From Mycobacterium stomatepiae (lineage in GTDB: Bacteria > Actinomycetota > Actinomycetes > Mycobacteriales > Mycobacteriaceae), in contig NZ_AP022587.1 in the NCBI RefSeq assembly GCF_010731715.1, positions 3,782,001 through 3,846,000 of the forward strand: DNA of 64,000 bases, written 5' to 3'. Shown here piece after piece: positions 18,069-27,889 of this stretch (positions within the stretch are counted from its first letter, which is position 1; the number at the start of each line of letters is the position of its first letter). Below the pieces are notes generated by a model that had not been told where the DNA came from, did not search any database, and saw only the letters and a list, made by a program, of their open reading frames with translations. Made by a program: the position numbers and the translations under genes.

Positions 18069-19033
18069 CGGGCCACTCTGGAACGGCTGCGTTCCTCGAG
18101 GTCCACTACCGGCGGATGCTGCTGTGCTTCCCTGATGGCCGTGGTTTCCGCGGTGAGCTTGTTGCCCACCACCTGGATTTGCCGGGCGCTGAGCGGCGAC
18201 AACGGGTGCACGGCAAGCATCAGGGCGACGTGGCCGCGGTGGTCGAACACCGGCGCGGCGATGGTCACGACGGGCTGTTTGCGGCGGCCCGGGTTGTCGT
18301 CAGACACAAAGCCGATGGTGGTGAACTCGACGAGCAGCTGGTCCAGAATGTGGCGCACCGGGGTCGGCATTTCGTTGCTGTCCAACGTGCCGACCACCCG
18401 GACGGCCTCGGCCAGCGCGGGCGTGGTCCAGTCGACGTCGAACCCGCGCTCGCGGCTGCGGGCCAAGATGTGTTCCAGGCGCTGGATCCGGTCGGCATTG
18501 CCGCCCGTGCCGCGACGAATCCACGCACGCTGCTCTTCGTCGGTGTCCCAGGCGGCGAAGGCGACGCCGAACGGCGGCGCGTACGGGATCTGATCGCCGG
18601 GTATCCCGGCGGGCTGGGTAGCGGGATCGCCCTCAAAAGCGGTGACTACCAACGAATCGCCGAACCGCTCGACCACCGAGCCGGCGTAGCCGAACTCGCC
18701 GGAAAGTCGCACCGCCGCGGACCGTGCGGCGTGCGCCAACGGCCGGGCGGTGTCCATCCGCGCCGCCACCACGGCGAGTGCCGGTCCCAGCGAGAAGGTC
18801 TTGGCGACGGGGTCCCGGCTCGCCCAGCCGCGATCGCACAGCGTTTTGAGGGTCGCGTGCACCGTCCCCTGCGTCAGGTCGAGCTCGCGCACGATGTCGG
18901 AGAAGCGCATTCGCGTATTTGGAGACCGCGCCAGCAACTCGACAACGTCGAGTACCCGCGCAGTAGGCGCCGAGGTAGATCCGCGAATGGCTTGACTCCT
19001 TTGAGACCGGATTCCTACAGTTATAACGAACAT
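18065..19033 (-). CDS. IclR family transcriptional regulator
   Basis: A 322-residue IclR protein. The N-terminal winged helix contains MRFSDIVRELDLTQGTVHATLKTLCDRGW at residues 42-70, followed by the effector-binding GAF-like domain. The start at ATG 19033 leaves an N-terminal arm of about 20 residues. It is divergent from the SnoaL-like/SDR pair, which it probably controls, and a small palindrome is 13 bases before its start. It overlaps the convergent CMD gene by four bases. Confidence 0.87.
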   Translation of the reverse strand: MFVITVGIRSQRSQAIRGSTSAPTARVLDVVELLARSPNTRMRFSDIVRELDLTQGTVHATLKTLCDRGWASRDPVAKTFSLGPALAVVAARMDTARPLAHAARSAAVRLSGEFGYAGSVVERFGDSLVVTAFEGDPATQPAGIPGDQIPYAPPFGVAFAAWDTDEEQRAWIRRGTGGNADRIQRLEHILARSRERGFDVDWTTPALAEAVRVVGTLDSNEMPTPVRHILDQLLVEFTTIGFVSDDNPGRRKQPVVTIAAPVFDHRGHVALMLAVHPLSPLSARQIQVVGNKLTAETTAIREAQQHPPVVDLEERSRSRVAR

Positions 19034-19045
19034 TCGACAGAATTA

Positions 19046-19059
19046 CTCGATTATTCGAG
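19046..19059. promoter_or_regulatory. Short palindrome upstream of iclR
   Basis: CTCGA (19046-19050) and TCGAG (19055-19059) flank TTAT in an AT-rich stretch of the divergent iclR/SnoaL promoter region. It is a candidate IclR operator by position, but the arms are short. Confidence 0.35.
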
Positions 19060-19149
19060 AAATCGGGGCAGGCGCTTTGCGTGCTGTGGTTTTGGGTGAG
19101 ATCGCCATCGTCATCGGTGCAGGGCGATCGGGCTCGACTTAAGGCAGGC

Positions 19150-19575
19150 ATGACCGAACGAGACGACCGTCAGGACATCTGCGATCTGCTGGTGCGCTAC
19201 GCCACCGGGATCGACAGTCGCGACTGGCCGCTGTTCCGCACCGTGTTCACCGACGATTGCGAACTCGACTACGGCGAGATCGGCACCTGGCACGGCGTGG
19301 ACGAAGTCACCGAATTCATGGACAAGACGCACGCGATGGCCGGTCACACCCTGCATCGGTTGTCCAACCAGGCGATCACGCTCGACGGCGACAAGGCAAC
19401 AGCACGAACCTACATCGACGCGGTAATCATGTTCGGCGACAACCAATCCGGCGTCAATGCCTGGGGCTTCTACGACGACGTGATCGTCCGGACCGCCGAC
19501 GGCTGGCGCATTGCGCGACGCCGCTTCACCCAGGTCCGCATCGCGACGTTCGGCCAGCAACGGAGCGACACATGA
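19150..19575 (+). CDS. SnoaL-like (NTF2 fold) protein
   Basis: A 141-residue member of the SnoaL_4 group. The N-terminal ICDLLVRYATGIDSRDWPLFRTVF and the C-terminal GWRIARRRFTQVR segments are characteristic. Relatives act as small-molecule hydratases, isomerases or polyketide cyclases. ATG 19150 is supported by AAGGCAGG just upstream. Its TGA overlaps the ATG of the next SDR (ATGA), so the two are translationally coupled. Confidence 0.83.
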   Translation: MTERDDRQDICDLLVRYATGIDSRDWPLFRTVFTDDCELDYGEIGTWHGVDEVTEFMDKTHAMAGHTLHRLSNQAITLDGDKATARTYIDAVIMFGDNQSGVNAWGFYDDVIVRTADGWRIARRRFTQVRIATFGQQRSDT

Positions 19576-20390
19576 CATTCGCAGCCAAATACGGGCCATG
19601 GGCGCTGATCGCCGGCGCGTCCGACGGCGTGGGTGCGGCGTTCGCCGCGGGACTCGCCGAGCGCGGCGTCAACGTTGTGCTGCTGGCTCGTCGGCCGAAG
19701 GTGCTCGATTCAGTTGCCGCCGAGATCGAATCCCGCACCGGTGCCCAAACCCGAACTCTCGCTATCGATCTCACGGCGCCGGACGTGGCCACCAGAGTCG
19801 CCGAAGCAACCAGCGATCTGGAGATCGGCTTCCTGGTGTACTGCGCCGGTGCGGACCCGAATTACGCGCCCTTCCTTGACAATCCGATCGGAGCGGCCGA
19901 GGCGATGGTGCAACGCAACTGCATGGTGCCGATGCAGTTGTGCCATCATTTCGCGCCGGCGATGGTGAAGCGGGGCAGTGGCGGCATCGTCATCTTCGGG
20001 TCGGGCGCGGGGTTGGCCGGGGCACCCAACATAGTGGCCTACGGCGCCACGAAGGCGTTCGACATGGTCTTCGCCGAAGCGCTCTGGGCCGAGCTGCACG
20101 ACAAGGGCGTCGACGTCCTGGGCCTCATTCTGGGCAAGACCAACACGCCCGCATTACGCGAACTCGAATACCGCCGCGGCCACCTCGGTGCGCCCGACGG
20201 CCTTCCCGTGGATGCCGCGTCGGTGGACGACGTCATCGCCGAGGCATTCGCGAACCTGACCAACGGGCCGACCTGGATGGTCGGCGAAGACATGCGTGCC
20301 GCCCTGCAGATGATCGCTTCACTGACCCGTAGGCAGGTCGTCGAACTGTTCACCCAGGCCGCTGCCGCGGCTATGGGGCCGGATCGCTAG
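19572..20390 (+). CDS. Short-chain dehydrogenase
   Basis: A 272-residue SDR with cofactor motif AGASDGVGAAFA at residues 13-24, YCAG at the NNAG position and the catalytic YGATK near residue 157. It starts within the SnoaL-like gene's stop (ATGA) and forms an operon with it. The substrate is unknown; control by the divergent IclR is inferred. Confidence 0.86.
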   Translation: MTFAAKYGPWALIAGASDGVGAAFAAGLAERGVNVVLLARRPKVLDSVAAEIESRTGAQTRTLAIDLTAPDVATRVAEATSDLEIGFLVYCAGADPNYAPFLDNPIGAAEAMVQRNCMVPMQLCHHFAPAMVKRGSGGIVIFGSGAGLAGAPNIVAYGATKAFDMVFAEALWAELHDKGVDVLGLILGKTNTPALRELEYRRGHLGAPDGLPVDAASVDDVIAEAFANLTNGPTWMVGEDMRAALQMIASLTRRQVVELFTQAAAAAMGPDR

Positions 20391-20748
20391 CCGCTCGGCC
20401 GACGTCGGGGACCCCGTCGGGCGTCGGGTGAGGCCGGAGCTCCAGCAATGCGTCGTAGTGGGTGTGGACATGCCTCGACTGGGTCGCCGACTCGCCCGTT
20501 GGTTGGCCGACCCCATCCCGACGCCGGCGGAGTCCCCGGAAGGCCCCTAGATTGGTTTGCCGCAATCTGAAGTTAGCTGGGCCTAACATTCGAAATTGGG
20601 TGCTCTATCCAGCAAATATAGACGTTTGAACGACGTCGCTTGGCATCGTCATAACGTTGCTGGACACGAGGAAATCGGGGTACCTTTGGCGGGCAGGTCA
20701 AGCCACGGCCGCGAGCCAAGTAGCCACTCGTGATCGGCAGAGTGAAGG
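20391..20748. other. Intergenic region before the cation exchanger gene
   Basis: No convincing gene. The right half is less GC-rich than its surroundings and holds an inverted repeat, GTTAG (20572-20576) and CTAAC (20583-20587), about 160 bases before the exchanger start. This is probably promoter and leader DNA. I looked for a known riboswitch pattern upstream of the exchanger and could not support one. Confidence 0.5.
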
Positions 20749-22053
20749 ATGACGATGCTCGCCACTGACAGCCCCGTCGCCACAGTGCCGACGGCGTCAC
20801 ACGCGCCGCGGGGCACACTCTTCCGTTCGGCACTGATCACCGCGATGCTCATCGCCCCCGCGGTGGTGGTCCGCGTCATCGGCCTGCATCCAGACCCTGT
20901 TGTCGCGCTGCTGATCTTCGGCGCCGCGGTCGTGTCGGCCAGCTTCCTGCTGGCGTGGGCCGCCGAGGCGGCGCAGATCGACGTCTCCGGCGGGCTGGCG
21001 GTCGCGGTACTCGCCCTGGTCGCGGTGCTGCCCGAATACGCCGTGGACCTGTACTACGCGTTCGTCTCGGGCCATAACGCGGAGTACACCCAGTACGCGG
21101 CGGCGAACATGACCGGCTCCAACCGCCTGTTGATGGGCCTGGGCTGGCCGGTCGTGGTGCTGATCGGCGTCGTGGCCGCGCGGCGGGCCGGCGCCGGTAA
21201 GACCACCGGACTGACGCTGCAGCCCGCCAATCGCGTCGAACTCGGCTTCCTACTGATCGCCGGCATCGTCGCCTTCGCCATACCGGCGGCCGGTGAAATC
21301 CACCTCGGCCTGGGGTTGGCGCTGCTGGCTTGGTTCGGTTTCTACCTGTACAAGGTCAGCCACGGCGACGTCGAAGAACCCGACCTGATCGGTACCGCCG
21401 CCGCCCTGGGTGAACTCTCGGACCGCAGCCGCCGCGTCGTCGTGGTCAGCCTGTTCGCGGTGTCCGGGGCGGTGATCCTGCTGTGTGCCAAGCCCTTTGC
21501 CGACAATCTGGTCGCGGCCGGCACCGAGCTGGGCATCGACCGGTTCCTACTGGTGCAGTGGCTGGCGCCGCTGGCCTCCGAAGCGCCCGAGTTCATCATC
21601 GCGACCATCTTCGCCTCCCGCGGCAAGGGCACCGCGGCCATCGCGACGCTGATCTCGTCGAAGGTCAACCAGTGGACGCTGCTGATCGGGTCGCTGCCGG
21701 TCGCCCATCTGCTGGGTGGTGGCGGCTTCTCCCTCGAGCTCGACTCTCGCCAGCTCGAGGAAGTGTTGCTCACGGCCAGCCAGACGCTGATGGGTGTCGC
21801 GCTGATCCTGGCGCTGCGCTTCCGCCGGGGTGCCGCGTGGACGCTGCTGGGACTGTTCATCATTCAGTTCCCGCTGACCTCGACCCCGGAGCGGCTGGTG
21901 CTCTGCGGGATCTACGCCATGATCGCGATCGGCGCACTGATCGTCAACCGCCACTACCTGGCCGCCACTCTGCAGGCGCCGTTCCTGGGGACAGCGGTCC
22001 GGCACGCCGGTCATCCGCACCACCTGGAAGAGGAGTCCGCGCTGCCGAGGTAG
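20749..22053 (+). CDS. Sodium/calcium exchanger family membrane protein
   Basis: A 434-residue polytopic membrane protein with the two inverted alpha repeats of the cation/Ca2+ exchanger superfamily. The first has LVAVLPEYAVDLYYAF around Glu96 and AANMTGSNRLLMGLG; the second has PLASEAPEFIIATIFASRGK and SSKVNQW. The acidic residue in each repeat would bind the cation. It would exchange a divalent cation such as Ca2+ for H+ or Na+ across the inner membrane. The gene stands alone on the plus strand, 41 bases before an unrelated SDR. Confidence 0.88.
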   Translation: MTMLATDSPVATVPTASHAPRGTLFRSALITAMLIAPAVVVRVIGLHPDPVVALLIFGAAVVSASFLLAWAAEAAQIDVSGGLAVAVLALVAVLPEYAVDLYYAFVSGHNAEYTQYAAANMTGSNRLLMGLGWPVVVLIGVVAARRAGAGKTTGLTLQPANRVELGFLLIAGIVAFAIPAAGEIHLGLGLALLAWFGFYLYKVSHGDVEEPDLIGTAAALGELSDRSRRVVVVSLFAVSGAVILLCAKPFADNLVAAGTELGIDRFLLVQWLAPLASEAPEFIIATIFASRGKGTAAIATLISSKVNQWTLLIGSLPVAHLLGGGGFSLELDSRQLEEVLLTASQTLMGVALILALRFRRGAAWTLLGLFIIQFPLTSTPERLVLCGIYAMIAIGALIVNRHYLAATLQAPFLGTAVRHAGHPHHLEEESALPR

Positions 22054-22094
22054 GACTCACCGACTGTTCGCCGGGCTGCGTATACCGTCCAGGT

Positions 22095-22931
22095 ATGAAT
22101 CGAGTCTCGGTGATCACCGGCGGTGCGGGCGGTATGGGTCTGGCCACGGCCAAGATCGTCGGCCGCGACCACACCCTCGTCCTGTGTGACGTCAGGCAGG
22201 AACGGCTGGACGACGCGGCCGCAACCCTGAAAGAACTCGGGATGGATCCCGCGGTCGTCAACTGCGACGTCACCGACCGGCGCGCGGTCACCGGGTTGCT
22301 CGACACCGCGAAACGTCTCGGGACGCTCGCGTCGGTCATCCACACCGCGGGGGTGAGCCCGAGCATGGGCTCTGCCGACTATGTGATGCGGACCAATGCG
22401 GTTGGCACCGTCAACGTCAACGAGGTGTTCCACGCGACGGCCGGCGAAGGCTCGGTGATCGTAAACGTGGCATCGATGGCGGCCCACATGTTGCCCGCGG
22501 AAATGATTCCGACAGCACGATTCCCGCTGGCGTTCGAGGATATCGGCGCTTTCGCGGACGCGATGGTGGCCGCCTGCGACATCGCTCCCGAGGAGGCTCG
22601 TTCGGGTCTGGCGTACGCCTTGAGCAAGAGCTTCGTGAAGTGGTACAGCCAGTCGCAGGCCGAGCGCTTCAACGCGCGCGGATTGCGCATCGTCTCGGTT
22701 TCTCCGGGGTCGATCGACACCGAGATGGGCCGGCTCGAGGAGCAGGCCGGCGCCGGCGCGATGGTGGCCAATGCCGCAGTTCCACGCTGGGGCAAGCCGG
22801 AGGAGATGGCAGAGCTGCTCGCCTTCTGCGCCAGTGCCAAGGCGGGCTACCTCACCGGCACCGATATCCTCAACGACGGCGGCGTGATCGCCTCGATGAC
22901 CGAGCGGTCCAGGGTAGCCGCGGGCGGCTAG
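22095..22931 (+). CDS. Short-chain dehydrogenase
   Basis: A 278-residue SDR with TGGAGGMGLATA at residues 8-19, the catalytic YALSK near residue 176 and the C-terminal GYLTGTDILNDGG typical of classical SDRs. An insertion of about 30 residues sits before the catalytic Tyr, as in 3-alpha-hydroxysteroid dehydrogenase-like members. It overlaps the convergent sulP gene by four bases. The substrate is not determined. Confidence 0.86.
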   Translation: MNRVSVITGGAGGMGLATAKIVGRDHTLVLCDVRQERLDDAAATLKELGMDPAVVNCDVTDRRAVTGLLDTAKRLGTLASVIHTAGVSPSMGSADYVMRTNAVGTVNVNEVFHATAGEGSVIVNVASMAAHMLPAEMIPTARFPLAFEDIGAFADAMVAACDIAPEEARSGLAYALSKSFVKWYSQSQAERFNARGLRIVSVSPGSIDTEMGRLEEQAGAGAMVANAAVPRWGKPEEMAELLAFCASAKAGYLTGTDILNDGGVIASMTERSRVAAGG

Positions 22932-24699
22932 ACGAGGTAGTAGAAGTTCGTGAGCTCGTGCGCGATCGGGGTCGGCTTCCTCAGTTTCAGGTCAGCGAGT
23001 TGGTTGTGGGCGTAACGCACCGCCTTCAGTGTCGCCGAGAAATCCTCGTCCTCTTCGGGGAAGACATGCGCTGCGGTGAACCAACTTTGGAATCCGACGT
23101 TGTTCAGCACCGCGAGGGTGTCGGGACGCACGCCGGCGAGTAGCACGGTCACGCCGCGTCCGGTCTCTTCTCGCAGGAAATGCTCGATTCGCTCGATGCA
23201 CACGACATCGGGGTGGCGGACCCGCTTGAGCCGCAATACCACGAACTTGATGTCGTCATCCGCGATCCGCTTGCTGATCTCGGCCAGGTAGCGATCCAAT
23301 TCCGGTGCGGCGCCGAAGAACAGCTCGCCTTCCAGGTCATAGATGACGACCAACGGATCGGTATCCTCGCCTGAAATGCGCTCGCGGACAACACGTTCGG
23401 GTGCGACGATGAGTTCCCGGGACTTCAGCTTGGCCGCGCGCGGCACGAATAACAGGATGGAGAGGACCACACCGAGCAAGACCGATTTGTCGAGATCGAT
23501 CGCCACCCCGGTGAACGCGGTAACGATCACCAGACCCGCGTCGTAACGCGATGCCTTGACCGTGTAGATCAGGCGCTTGAAGTCGACCAGCCGTACCGCC
23601 GTCACCAGCAGCAGGCCCGCGAGTGCCGGCTGCGGCACGTAACGCAAGAGCGGAGCGAACAACAGCAGCGCGGCGGCAACCGTTGCGGCCGAGACGATCC
23701 CGGAGAATCGCGTTTTGGCACCCGCCTGAAAATTGATCGCCGACCGCGACAGCGAGCCCGAGCCCGGCAGGCTTTGGAAGAAGCCGCCGGCGAGGTTGGC
23801 GAGCCTTCGGCCATGATCTGCCGGTTGTAGTCGATCTTCTGCCGGGTTTGGTAGGCAATGGCTTTGGCGATCGACAACGCCTCGATGATGCCGACGAAGG
23901 CGATCGCCAGCGCGCCAGTGGAAAGGTGTGGCAGGAACTCGGTGTGGACTTCGGGCACATGTGCGCTGGGCAGGCTGCGCGGGATCTTGGCGGCCACCGA
24001 CACCGCGGTATGTCCACCGGCCCCAGGAATCGACCACCCCGCAATGTAGGCGATCACCGAGGTGACGACCAGCACCGCAAGCATGTCGATCTGCGGCCAA
24101 ACGTACCGCTGCACCAGCTTGCGCAACACAACCGCCAAAACCACTGCCGCCGTGCTCAATACCACGGCGCGGTAGTTGACGAGATCGCCGTGCGACAGGG
24201 TCAGCCACACCCGGTGCAACACCTGCATGTGCCCGTTGCCCTTGTCGCGCACGCCCAGGGCATTGCCCAGCTGCCCCACGGCCAGCAGAAAAGCGGCGGC
24301 CGCCATGAAACCGATGATGACCGACTCGGAAATGTAGCGGGTCAGGTTGCCGAGCTTGAACAAGCTGATCACGATCTGGAACACGCCCACCAGGACGGCC
24401 AGCAGGAACAGCCCTTCGAACAGTTGGGTGCTGTTTTCCGAATCGATGAAGGCGAGCGCGGTGAAAACCAGCAGCGATATGGCGCTGGTCGGCCCGTTGA
24501 TCAGATGCGAGGACGACCCGAAAATCGAGGCGACGATCGTGACGACGATTGCCGAGTACACCCCGAACCGGGGATCGACCCCGGCGATCAGCGCATAGGC
24601 CATCGCCTGAGGAAAGGAGATGGCGGCGACGGTCAGGCCGGCAATAACGTCATGCCGACCTTTCACCGAGTCGTAATTCACGAAGCTCACTTTGGCCAC
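22928..24699 (-). pseudogene. SulP anion transporter with STAS domain, frameshifted
   Basis: The N-terminal half has the SulP signature (GLTVAAISFPQAMAYALIAG, then HLINGPTSAIS) and several membrane helices up to IDYNRQIMAEG. The rest of the membrane domain and the cytosolic STAS domain (IYDLEGELFFGAAPELDRYL, then VVLRLKRVRHPD) continue in another frame. One base is missing near 23801-23804; with it, MAEG-LANLAGGFFQSLPGSGS is continuous and gives a transporter of about 590 residues. The likely substrate is sulfate or another inorganic anion. It starts nine bases after a sulfate-binding-protein gene, which is itself frameshifted. Confidence 0.87.
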
Positions 24700-24707
24700 G
24701 TCTTCCG

Positions 24708-25783
24708 CTAGGTCCCCGACACCGCGGCGGGCGGGCCCGAGATCGTGTCGAGGATTCCGTTGCTGCCGAAGAACTGCTCGCGCGCATCGCTCCAGTCCTT
24801 GGCGATCTCACCGATTCCGAAGAGCGCGAGCGGGGGCAGCCGGTCGGCATGTTTGGCGAGGATCTCCGGCTTGAACGGCCGATAGCCGAATTGCGCGGCC
24901 TGCTCCTGCCCGGCATCGGTGAACAGATACTCCAGATACGCCTTGGCATAGGCCGCGGTCTTCGGCTCGGTGAGGTTGGCGTCGACCCAGGCCACCGCCG
25001 GCTCGGCCAGGATGCTGACCGGTGGATAGACGATCTCGAGTTCGTCCTTGTTGGCCGCGACCTCACGCAGCGCCTCGTTCTCCCACGTCAGCTGCACGTC
25101 ACCGATCTTGGCCAGGGTGAAGCTGTCGCCCGCACTGCGCGCTCCGGCGTGGATACCGCCACGTGTTGCAGTAGTGACTTCACGTACGCCTTCGCCTGGG
25201 CCGGGGTGCCGCCGCGAGTGGTCACTGAACCCCAAGCCGCCAGGACGCTCAGCTGCCCGTTGCCGGAGCTGCGCGGGTTCGGTGACACCACGGACACTCC
25301 GGCATTGACCAAGTCGGGCCAGTCGTGAATGCCCTTCGGGTTGCCGTTGCGGACCACGAAGACGACGGTCGACGTGTAGGGCACCGAATTGTTCGGCAGG
25401 CGCTGCCGCCAGTCGGGCGCGATCAGTCCGTGCTTGCTCAACGTCTGGATATCGCTGATCAACGCCAGCGACACCACGCTCGCCTTCTGAGTGCCATCGA
25501 GGACACTCCTGAGTTGGCGGCCCGAACCGCCGTGCGACTCCTTGATGTCCAGGGTGACGCCGGTCCGCGTCCGGTACTGCGGGATGAACGCCTTGTCGAT
25601 CGCCGCATACAGCTCGCGGGTCGGGTCATATGAGACGTTCAGGATTTGGTTGGATCCTGCCTGCGGAACATTCTTGACCACCAGGGCGGTCGCCGCGAAA
25701 ACGATTGCGACCACGCCAATGACGTTGAGCCAGGGAATACGCCGACGGGTACGGACGCGCTCGGGCGGAGGCGTTTCCACCAT
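24708..25783 (-). pseudogene. Sulfate-binding protein (Sbp/SubI-like), frameshifted
   Basis: It matches periplasmic sulfate-binding proteins: [14 protein letters not shown], then [16 protein letters not shown], then [20 protein letters not shown] and [13 protein letters not shown]. An N-terminal membrane segment at about residues 20-38 follows a basic stretch; there is no lipobox Cys. The C-terminal third ([26 protein letters not shown] and onward) is in another frame, restored by adding one base between 25154 and 25155. There are no ABC permease or ATPase genes nearby; the partner is a SulP gene instead, which is unusual. Confidence 0.85.
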
Positions 25784-25923
25784 CGGTAGGCGTTCCTCTC
25801 AAAACAATCTCCAGACGATGCGCCTGGCCCCAGCATTTTCAGCGATGCTAATCAAAAGGCCACGTCATGACAGCGTTGAGAATCAGTCTGACGCTAAATG
25901 CGCGCGCTAGGTATGCTGAGCAG

Positions 25924-27324
25924 ATGCCGCAGCGGGCATTGCGTGACCGCCTGATCGAGATCGAAGTTCCGGGTGAGGATGTGGCCCGCGGTCGGGCGCT
26001 GCGCAAGACGGTCCCGCGGCGCTCGCTCGCGCAGCTGACTCCCTCGGCGCGGTCCGCGACGGAGATTCTCGTCGCCCAAAATGCCGGGCGGCTAAGCGAA
26101 CTCGTTCCCCTGCGATTCGCCCGAATGCTTGCTGACCCGTTCTCCTTCTACCGAGGTTCGGCGGCGGTAATGGCAGCCGATCTCGCCGCCAGCCCCACCA
26201 GCGGGATCGAAATCATGTGCTGCGGCGACGCGCACGTCTCCAACTTCGGCTTGTACGCCGCCCCGCACCGCTCGATCGTTTTCGACCTCAACGACTTCGA
26301 CGAGGCCGCGGTGGCTCCGGCCGAGTGGGACGTCAAGCGCCTGATCACCGGTGCGGTCATCGGGGGCCGCCATGCCGGGTACCCAGCCAAGGCCATCAGC
26401 CGCTGTGTCGAGCAGGCGCTCGTGCGCTATCAGCGCAGCCTGGAGTCGATGCTCGAGGAGATGGACGTTCTGGAGCGGTACTACCTGCGAGTGGAACCCG
26501 AGCACTACACCGGGACGGTCTCCAAGGGCCTGCAGGCGGTGATCCAGAAGACGATCTCCCGAGCCCGCAGCCGCACATCGGCGCGAGTCTTCAAGCAGAT
26601 CACCGAGATTGGGCCCGACGGTACTCCGCGCCTGCGGGAAGCACCCCCGGTCCTGCAGCACGTCGACGAGGACGTCGAGGCCTTCCTGGTGGCATCGATC
26701 CAGGAGTACTTGACCGCGGTGCCGGCGGATATCGCGCTGCTGCTCTCGCACTTCCGGGTCACCGATGTCGCACTACGGGTGGTCGGGGTCGGCAGCGTCG
26801 GTACGCGTTGCTACCTGGTCATCCTGGTGGGCCCGAACGACACGCCATTGATCCTGCAGATCAAGGAGGCAACCCGGTCGGTGCTCGACGAATACGGCGG
26901 CTGGCGCCAGCCGGAGAGCCTGACCGCGGCGATCGAAGCCAACGGCCAGGGGGTGCGGGTGACCGACGGCCAGCAGATCCTGCAGGCCATGTCGGATGTG
27001 TTCCTCGGATCGACTCGCAAAGACGGCCGCGACTACTACGTTCGTCAGTTCCACGACATGAAGGGCACCATCGAGACCGAAGGCATGTCGCCTTCCACCT
27101 TCTCCGACTACGTCAGCGCGTGCGCCGTGCTGCTGGCGCGGGCGCACGCCCAAAGCGCGAACGCCTCGATCCTGCGCGGGTACGTCGGAACCAGCGACGC
27201 GGTGCACGAAGCCGTCGCCGAATGGTCCTACGCGTACGCGGACAAATCCCTCGACGACTTCCATCAACTGCGCGCTGCGGCCGACGCCGGCGAGATCGAG
27301 GTCGCCGAGGATCCCGCGCGCTAG
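25924..27324 (+). CDS. DUF2252 family protein
   Basis: A 466-residue DUF2252 protein. It has the family's kinase-like motifs: CCGDAHVSNFG near residue 100 and FDLNDFDEA near residue 121, which resemble the catalytic and metal-binding loops of aminoglycoside phosphotransferase-like folds, and later YYVRQFHDMKG. Function is not established. The ATG at 25924 is the first that fits the conserved N-terminus. It is divergent from the sulfate-binding gene. Confidence 0.84.
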   Translation: MPQRALRDRLIEIEVPGEDVARGRALRKTVPRRSLAQLTPSARSATEILVAQNAGRLSELVPLRFARMLADPFSFYRGSAAVMAADLAASPTSGIEIMCCGDAHVSNFGLYAAPHRSIVFDLNDFDEAAVAPAEWDVKRLITGAVIGGRHAGYPAKAISRCVEQALVRYQRSLESMLEEMDVLERYYLRVEPEHYTGTVSKGLQAVIQKTISRARSRTSARVFKQITEIGPDGTPRLREAPPVLQHVDEDVEAFLVASIQEYLTAVPADIALLLSHFRVTDVALRVVGVGSVGTRCYLVILVGPNDTPLILQIKEATRSVLDEYGGWRQPESLTAAIEANGQGVRVTDGQQILQAMSDVFLGSTRKDGRDYYVRQFHDMKGTIETEGMSPSTFSDYVSACAVLLARAHAQSANASILRGYVGTSDAVHEAVAEWSYAYADKSLDDFHQLRAAADAGEIEVAEDPAR

Positions 27325-27481
27325 CCGCTACTGCCGAAGGTCGATCACCAGTTGCAAGTCGTCGAAACATGTTTGGACGACGGCGGTAAGCGAGGATTCG
27401 CTAGCGGCATTGCATTCACGGGCCGCGGCGACGCGCGCGCCAAGTACAGCAGCGGGCCGGTGAGCGACGCACCACGCGGCC

Positions 27482-27889
27482 ACGGCTGCCGGGGCGATCG
27501 ATCAGGTGCGGGAACTGACCCGCGGCGTGATGGCCGATGCGGTGATCGTCTCTCCCGCGATGATCGGCGCGGCCGACGTCGGGGCGTCGCTGGCGCTGAC
27601 TCGCAAGGGCGGCACGTGCGTACTCACCGGACTGCCGGCGCCGGCCCTGAGTTCGATCGACCTGACACTGCAAGAGTTCATCCTGATGAACAAGTCGTTG
27701 CGCGGCACTGTGTTTGGCTCCTGCAATCCCAAGAGCGACATTCCGTTACTGGCCACACTGTACGAGTCGGGACAGCTTCTCCTCGACGAGATGATCACCA
27801 AGCGCTATGGGCTCGACGAGATCAACGATGCCTATTCCGCGCTAGCCGCCGGTGAACTGATCCGCGGGGTAATCGATTTCGGCATCTAG
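27482..27889 (+). pseudogene. Zinc-type alcohol dehydrogenase, C-terminal remnant
   Basis: Only the C-terminal third remains. From ATAAGAIDQVRELTRGVMADAVI the frame reads through VLTGLPAPALSSIDLTL, FGSCNPKSDIPLL and RYGLDEINDAYSAL to GVIDFGI, the typical end of mycobacterial NAD-dependent alcohol dehydrogenases. The catalytic N-terminal domain and zinc ligands are missing. The DNA between 27325 and 27481 has only scattered remains in several frames. The end overlaps the convergent monooxygenase gene by 48 bases. Confidence 0.75.

Noticed and set aside
20319..20516. Minus-strand frame after the SDR at 20.4 kb
   Set aside because: It overlaps the end of a clear SDR gene and its translation is rich in Ser, Arg and Thr without a domain.
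20588..20748. Possible riboswitch before the cation exchanger gene
   Set aside because: I looked for yybP-ykoY and M-box patterns and found no convincing match.
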